NCBI GenBank assembly: GCA_032353305.1
Contig: JAUCNG010344400.1
Coordinates: 1 to 11,973, forward strand
Direction: 5' to 3'
Length of the DNA: 11,973 bases
Origin: Cephalothrix spiralis
Taxonomy: Eukaryota; Nemertea; Palaeonemertea; Archinemertea; Cephalotrichidae
The notes below the pieces were generated by a model. It ran no database searches, had not been told where the DNA came from, and worked only from the letters and a program-made list of their open reading frames with translations. Numbering within the stretch: position 1 is the first letter of the stretch; each line of letters begins with the position of its first letter. Below, piece by piece: positions 8,533 to 11,973 of the stretch. Both the position numbers and the translations under genes were made by a program.

Positions 8533-8601
8533 GATAGACTACTGTAGATCATCTTGTTTTCAGAGAACGTCACGATGAGTCGATCAATTCATATTAAGGC
8601 A
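8533..8601 (+). repeat. 69-bp direct repeat, left copy
   Basis: GATAGACTACTGTAGATCAT opens this copy, which is 66/69 identical to 8978-9046 in the same orientation. The two copies bracket the SINE. At 69 bp it is far longer than a usual target-site duplication. Confidence 0.9.
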
Positions 8602-8679
8602 CAGGGTGCCTCTCCAAATTTGGATGCCTGGTAGGCTGGTACACTGTTCTGCCATCGCTACTTTTATGGTAGAAACTAT

Positions 8680-8977
8680 AAGTGCGCCTCGGTGGCAAAA
8701 TGGTAGAGAGTCGGTCTTTGAATCCGGAGGTCCCGGGTTCGAGACCCAGGTTTGACACTACTTTCCATTCTGAAGAACCTTGGGCAAGTTCTTCAGCGTA
8801 CTGCCTCCTGGGTGGCTCGGTCAGGTTAAATACGTGGAGTGGGACGCTGTCCCTTCCTCTATATAGGAAATAGATTAGAGTGCGGGATAGGTCTAAAGGC
8901 CAAAGGGTAAATGCTCATAAAGCGGACCATCTGTGTCTATTTGAGCCAGTCATCTGACGCCCTCCCATAAGTTGTAA
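8680..8977 (+). mobile_element. tRNA-derived SINE
   Basis: The polymerase III A box is TGGCAAAATGG at 8693-8703 and the B box GGTTCGAGACC at 8736-8746, at tRNA-like spacing. The head resembles a tRNA, with a seven-base anticodon-type loop (CTTTGAA), but the acceptor ends do not pair and the anticodon stem has a mismatch, so it is not a working tRNA gene. The body downstream carries small hairpins (GGGAC...GTCCC at 8841-8853). No poly(A) or short-repeat tail was located, so the right boundary is set by the direct repeat and is uncertain. The 63-codon open frame across the SINE is not a gene. Confidence 0.82.
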
Positions 8978-9046
8978 GATAGACTACTGTAGATCATCTA
9001 GTTTTCAGAGAACGTCACGATGGATCGATCAATTCATATTAAGGCA
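8978..9046 (+). repeat. 69-bp direct repeat, right copy
   Basis: This is the second copy of the repeat at 8533-8601, with three mismatches, starting 445 bp after the first. Confidence 0.9.
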
Positions 9047-9079
9047 TATTATCCAAAACCTGTATTATCGCTACATTTA

Positions 9080-9463
9080 GGGTTCATTCGAAAAGCAAAA
9101 TGACGAAATGATCATTAAAATTCCCCAATAATCATTTTAAATTTATTTCTCTGGTATAACAAATAATTGAAAACGTATTATAATTCATTTCTTTTAGCAC
9201 TGCATGTAAAAACTCTAAGAAAAAAAACAATTTTACAAACTTGTATTCCGTATGAATTCCAGAAATACATGGAATAATTCTGCGAAATAAAAATTGTTTT
9301 TTTCTTTGCGTTTTTGCATGCAATGCCAGTAAAAAATATACATGTATTATAATACATGTACGTTTTTAATTATTTGTTATACCAGAGAAATAAATTTAAT
9401 AGGATTTTTGAGGAATTTTAATGACCATTTCGCATTTCGTCATTTCGCTTTTCGAATGAACCC
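9080..9463. mobile_element. Long foldback (MITE-like) element
   Basis: Inverted arms of about 155-175 bp (9080-9235 and 9290-9463) share GGGTTCATTCGAAAAGC at the outer tips, then TTAAATTTATTTCTCTGG and TATAACAAATAATT further in. The right arm contains a perfect 22-bp palindrome at 9339-9360 (TACATGTATTA and its complement) whose left-arm counterpart is shortened. The small open frames on each strand are arms of the palindrome, not genes. It ends 60 bp from the donor side of the CCP1 exon at 9524. Confidence 0.9.
9339..9360. repeat. Perfect 22-bp palindrome
   Basis: The half-site is TACATGTATTA at 9339-9349, followed immediately by its exact complement at 9350-9360. It lies in the right arm of the foldback 9080-9463. 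TACATGTA-type words are common in many invertebrate genomes. Confidence 0.9.
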
Positions 9464-9523
9464 CTCCTTATATGGTATGAAACTATTTATGAAAAATTAT
9501 AAAGTGAGTATAAATCTTCTTAC

Positions 9524-9748
9524 CTTCCACGCTAATATCAAGCAAATGAGTATCACATTCGGGCACAGGAGCAGCAAGAGGGCTGTGTAATCTCCCTAAC
9601 GGTATGCGATTCTTAGGGAAGCACTTCCGCATAATAAGACTAGCTGTCATGACGAGACCATCAACTTCCTTCTGATCATTAGATTCCATACACGTGTTAT
9701 ATAATACACGAATTCCATCTGAGTCGGCTAGAGCCTTTCGTCCAGATT
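9524..9748 (-). CDS. AGTPBP1: CCP1 (AGTPBP1) homologue, internal exon, most diagnostic
   Basis: This 225-nt exon is bounded on the minus strand by the acceptor TTTTACAG and the donor GTAAGA. It is 2 + 74 codons + 1 and joins the exon at 11802 as (K)SGRKALADSDGIRVLYN. The segment SLIMRKCFPKNRIPLG is the strongest family signal: a nearly identical LIMRKCFPKNR(L/I)PL block occurs at the end of the armadillo region of vertebrate AGTPBP1 (recalled, not searched). After it the protein becomes linker-like (SPLAAPVPECDTHLLDISVE). The single leftover G pairs with the two bases opening exon 1990-2111 to make Val. A short ORF that begins at an internal Met and reads through the donor into the intron is not a separate gene. 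Long foldback elements lie on both sides, 36 nt from the acceptor end and 60 nt from the donor end. Confidence 0.91.
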
Positions 9749-9784
9749 CTGTAAAACGATTAAAGAAAATCTTAAGATTTTTGG

Positions 9785-10195
9785 CCTTCAGACCCCCCCC
9801 CCCCCCGCAAAAAATCTGGGAAGTGCGGACCTAAACCCCATCAACCCTTATATTTTTGGAATGCTTGTGGAAATTCAAGGTTCAAGTTCATATTTTCAGT
9901 AGGGCTCACTTTGGGGCCTAAAGAGCAAAATTTGCATTTTTTGCATTTTTTTAAGATTCCCAAAAAAGATCGAATCCAATATTTTCTGTTAGATTTAATC
10001 AATTTTTGGAGCTCAGGGCAAATAAAGTTTTTTTTGTGTATTTGGCCCTTGAGGCCCCGACCCTTTCGAACATAAAAACCTGAAGTCCTGAACCTAGAAT
10101 TTCCACGAGCTTTCCGATAAAATAACGGTTGATGGGGCTTAGACCCGCATTTCCGAGATTCGCGGGGGAGGGGGCGGAAAATAAGGGTCTGAAGG
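9785..10195. mobile_element. Foldback element with C-rich ends
   Basis: The left end CCTTCAGACCC at 9785-9795 is matched in inverted orientation by GGGTCTGAAGG at 10185-10195. Further in, GCGGACCTAAACCCCATCAA at 9816-9844 pairs imperfectly with a TTGATGGGGCTTAGACCCGC-like arm near 10130-10148. The left arm holds a run of 14 C at 9793-9806. The 120-codon minus-strand frame inside (9841-10203) follows the element and is not called. It ends 36 bp from the acceptor of CCP1 exon 9524-9748. Confidence 0.82.
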
Positions 10196-11188
10196 TTTAA
10201 CACCTAAAGTGAAAGTTGAAAAATTGCATTCGCAGGAAAACAATATCTAGAGCGCCCAAAATAAGAAAGGATATATCGATCACAACCCAGAATGAAAAGC
10301 AATCCGTAATCCAATGCACTTTATCGAAAATTAGCGTAATAAATTGTCCCGAACCATGGCGGAGCTGAATCTATCAGAACATTTCAATAATGTCTCAGCA
10401 AGGTTAGAAAAATTAAATTCCTTAACGTAGACTGTAATTTTAAACTTTATCAAATGACATTTTTATAATGGCAACATCCAAATTTATCCATAAAAGCAGT
10501 GGTGTATTCACAATCCGACGTTAACCGCCCTCCATATAATATAGAGACAAACAATTCAAAAGGAAAATGCACGGACACAGGCTCATATCACAAACTAGAA
10601 GAGAGGTTAAGCAAAATTTTCGGCGTCTTTGACTTTATCAATGCTGTATATTTAACATTTACTAGACAATTTTACATGTACATGAATATATACACCTCAT
10701 GTATTTATTTATATATTGCTTGTTTAGTTTAAGTGATGTACTTTACTTTTTGTTCCCCCGCAAAAAAAATGGAATTTTGTTTTCTCTTTTTTGTTTACAT
10801 AAATTAATCTATTATTTATCTAATCATAAATGTTTTTGAAAATTCCAATTGTAAAATATGCGTTGTAGAATAACGCAAACTATGCATCTCCAAATTGCGC
10901 AGTTACTGTTTTTCTGAATAAACAGGGGCGGGAAAAAAATTGACGTACCATAGGCCCTATATAATGTAACCCATTTCAGTCGCATATACCCCACAAATTT
11001 TGTACATTGGGGAGTGAGGACCCCATCCCGCATTAAAGGTCACTTTTTCTCGGTTGACCGCAAATTTTTCGATAAGTATTTTCATTTTCCACCTAGAAAT
11101 GCTAAACATTACTATTCAATTAATAAAGTCCCATAACATCATAAATATGAGATGAAAAATGGGGAAAATATTTCACCATAATATCCTG

Positions 11189-11674
11189 GCGTTCTTTTAC
11201 CTTACTCGGGTAACATTCGAACTTTCTCGAGTAACGGACTGTAAAAGAACGATATTTGGTCTTACTCGGGTAAATTGTCATGGCGGCTAAGAAATGATAA
11301 AAATCAAATCTCTATATAACTTAAGTTCGGAAATATTTTTGAATAATTTGTATTGTATGATATTATTCTTACGATAAGATTTCCAAATATATAACATGGC
11401 ACTATTTGTCAAAAAATTAAATTTAACTTGAAATTTTGGTGAATATATTGTTGTATATGTTTTGTTACTAAACAATATATAACATAACGATTCAAAAATC
11501 TTTATTTGCGTCGAGTTTGATTACCGTCGCCATTTTGTTTTCGAAGTTACTCAACTAATCCACCTCCCGAGTCGATTACAAAAAGCTTACTCGAGCTAAC
11601 TCTGAAGCTAGTGATCGGGTTAAAAGAACGCACTGGAGTTTACTCGAGCTAACTCGAGTAAGGTAAAAGAACGC
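11189..11674. mobile_element. 486-bp terminal-inverted-repeat element built from CTCGAG modules
   Basis: Terminal inverted repeats of 22 bp (11189-11210 and 11653-11674) match at 21 positions; the tip reads GCGTTCTTTTACCTTACTCG. Internal pieces repeat the same words: TAAAAGAACG at 11242-11251 and 11621-11630, and TTACTCGAG/CTCGGG modules near 11206, 11226, 11264, 11590, 11642 and 11655. The AT-rich centre (about 11290-11510) has no gene. No clear target-site duplication was seen. Confidence 0.85.
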
Positions 11675-11801
11675 GGTGAAGTTTTCAAGTTCTAAATTCA
11701 AATCAGCAATATTATTTAGCACGGAGCGCGCATTTATCAGGGTAACAAGTTACATGATCCCTGTGTTTCTTTAACAAAAAATAAAAATTAAATAAACTTA
11801 C

Positions 11802-11948
11802 TTAAATTCGTTACACTTTTCAGAATAGCTAAAATAGATTTTCTTATTGGAATGTTTTTATTTTTTGGGTCATTACGATGCCAGTCGTAATACAGGGATA
11901 TTAGATGAGGAATGCCACCATGACCAACTGCACGGGCCGAGTTGCTTT
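11802..11948 (-). CDS. AGTPBP1: CCP1 (AGTPBP1) homologue, internal exon, armadillo-like region
   Basis: This is the most upstream exon of the host gene in the window. The minus-strand acceptor is ATTTCAG before base 11948 and the donor is GTAAGT after base 11802. The exon is 147 nt: it begins with two bases completing a codon, carries 48 open codons and ends with one extra base. The peptide starts SNSARAVGHGGIPHLISL and ends ILKSVTNL, the look of one armadillo/HEAT-type helical repeat. From memory of the family it matches the part of CCP1 where a conserved ITNI(K)-type stretch runs into GR(K/Q)A. CCP1 is a cytosolic M14-family metallocarboxypeptidase that shortens polyglutamate chains on tubulin; this N-terminal helical region is non-catalytic. 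Assignment rests mainly on splicing in frame to the exon at 9524-9748. The exon is phase-symmetric, so skipping would keep the frame. Confidence 0.86.
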
Positions 11949-11973
11949 CTGAAATATGAAAAAGTGTTTGTTA

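Larger units (their letters stand above)
2112..9523 (-). other. Large CCP1 intron (7.4 kb) containing the DEG/ENaC gene
   Basis: The minus-strand donor GT is at 9522-9523 and the acceptor AG at 2112-2113. Phases of the flanking exons (1, then 2 bases to complete) match directly. The intron holds the complete DEG/ENaC gene at 2769-4106, three partial copies of one repeat, inverted-repeat clusters, a SINE and a long foldback. The stretches 4840-5395 and 5871-7400 contain only AT-rich sequence with no recognised gene; several TTTTTGGCA/AATTGGCA-type fragments around 6640-7030 look like old repeat debris. Confidence 0.75.
9749..11801 (-). other. CCP1 intron (2.05 kb)
   Basis: The minus-strand donor GT is at 11800-11801 and the acceptor AG at 9749-9750. 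Foldback elements at 9785-10195 and 11189-11674 occupy nearly half of it. The interval 10196-11188 is AT-rich with no gene recognised; small open frames at 10499-10732 and 10824-11033 lack any family or splice support. Confidence 0.84.

Noticed and set aside
8680-8755. Intact tRNA gene
   Set aside because: A and B boxes are good, but the acceptor stem does not pair and the anticodon and T stems contain mismatches. A SINE head explains it better.
9841-10203. 120-codon minus-strand open frame
   Set aside because: It coincides with the inside of a foldback element and has no recognised family.

Overview
The window is animal nuclear DNA, AT-rich by eye. Coding exons are short and bounded by GT/AG splice sites, introns are long, and mobile-element debris is dense: foldback elements, a tRNA-derived SINE and tandem repeats. 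The style suggests a marine invertebrate such as a mollusc or another low-GC bilaterian, but nothing here fixes the species. All recognisable coding sequence is on the minus strand.

Two genes are present. The host gene spans the whole window and runs off both ends. Five minus-strand exons (11802-11948, 9524-9748, 1990-2111, 976-1065 and 1-275) join in one continuous frame with matching phases. They encode a middle part of a cytosolic carboxypeptidase 1 (CCP1/Nna1, AGTPBP1) homologue: the end of the armadillo-like helical region, then the acidic, low-complexity linker that precedes the beta-sandwich and zinc carboxypeptidase domain. The catalytic domain must lie beyond the left edge and the N-terminus beyond the right edge. 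CCP1 trims polyglutamate side chains and C-terminal glutamates from tubulin.

The second gene (2769-4106, minus) is a complete, uninterrupted 445-residue DEG/ENaC sodium-channel subunit. It lies on the same strand inside the 7.4 kb intron between CCP1 exons 9524-9748 and 1990-2111. It has two membrane segments, a Cys-rich ectodomain and a GMS selectivity filter. The usual His-Gly gating motif appears as Arg-Gly. Partial copies of one repeat family flank it in direct orientation (2441-2568 and 4245-4838).

The remaining sequence is intron. From left to right it holds a foldback element (500-774), a GC-richer tandem-repeat patch (1415-1666), the repeat copies around the channel gene, nested inverted repeats (5396-5870), short A/T-rich tandem arrays (7688-7921), a SINE between 69-bp direct repeats (8533-9046), and three long foldback elements (9080-9463, 9785-10195, 11189-11674). 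Two of these foldbacks closely bracket the symmetric 225-nt CCP1 exon, which could affect its splicing or RNA editing. No CRISPR array, rRNA gene or intact tRNA gene was seen. I found no clear new biological system. The most notable points are the nested same-strand channel gene with its repeat flanks, the Arg-Gly variant, and the hairpin-bracketed exon.
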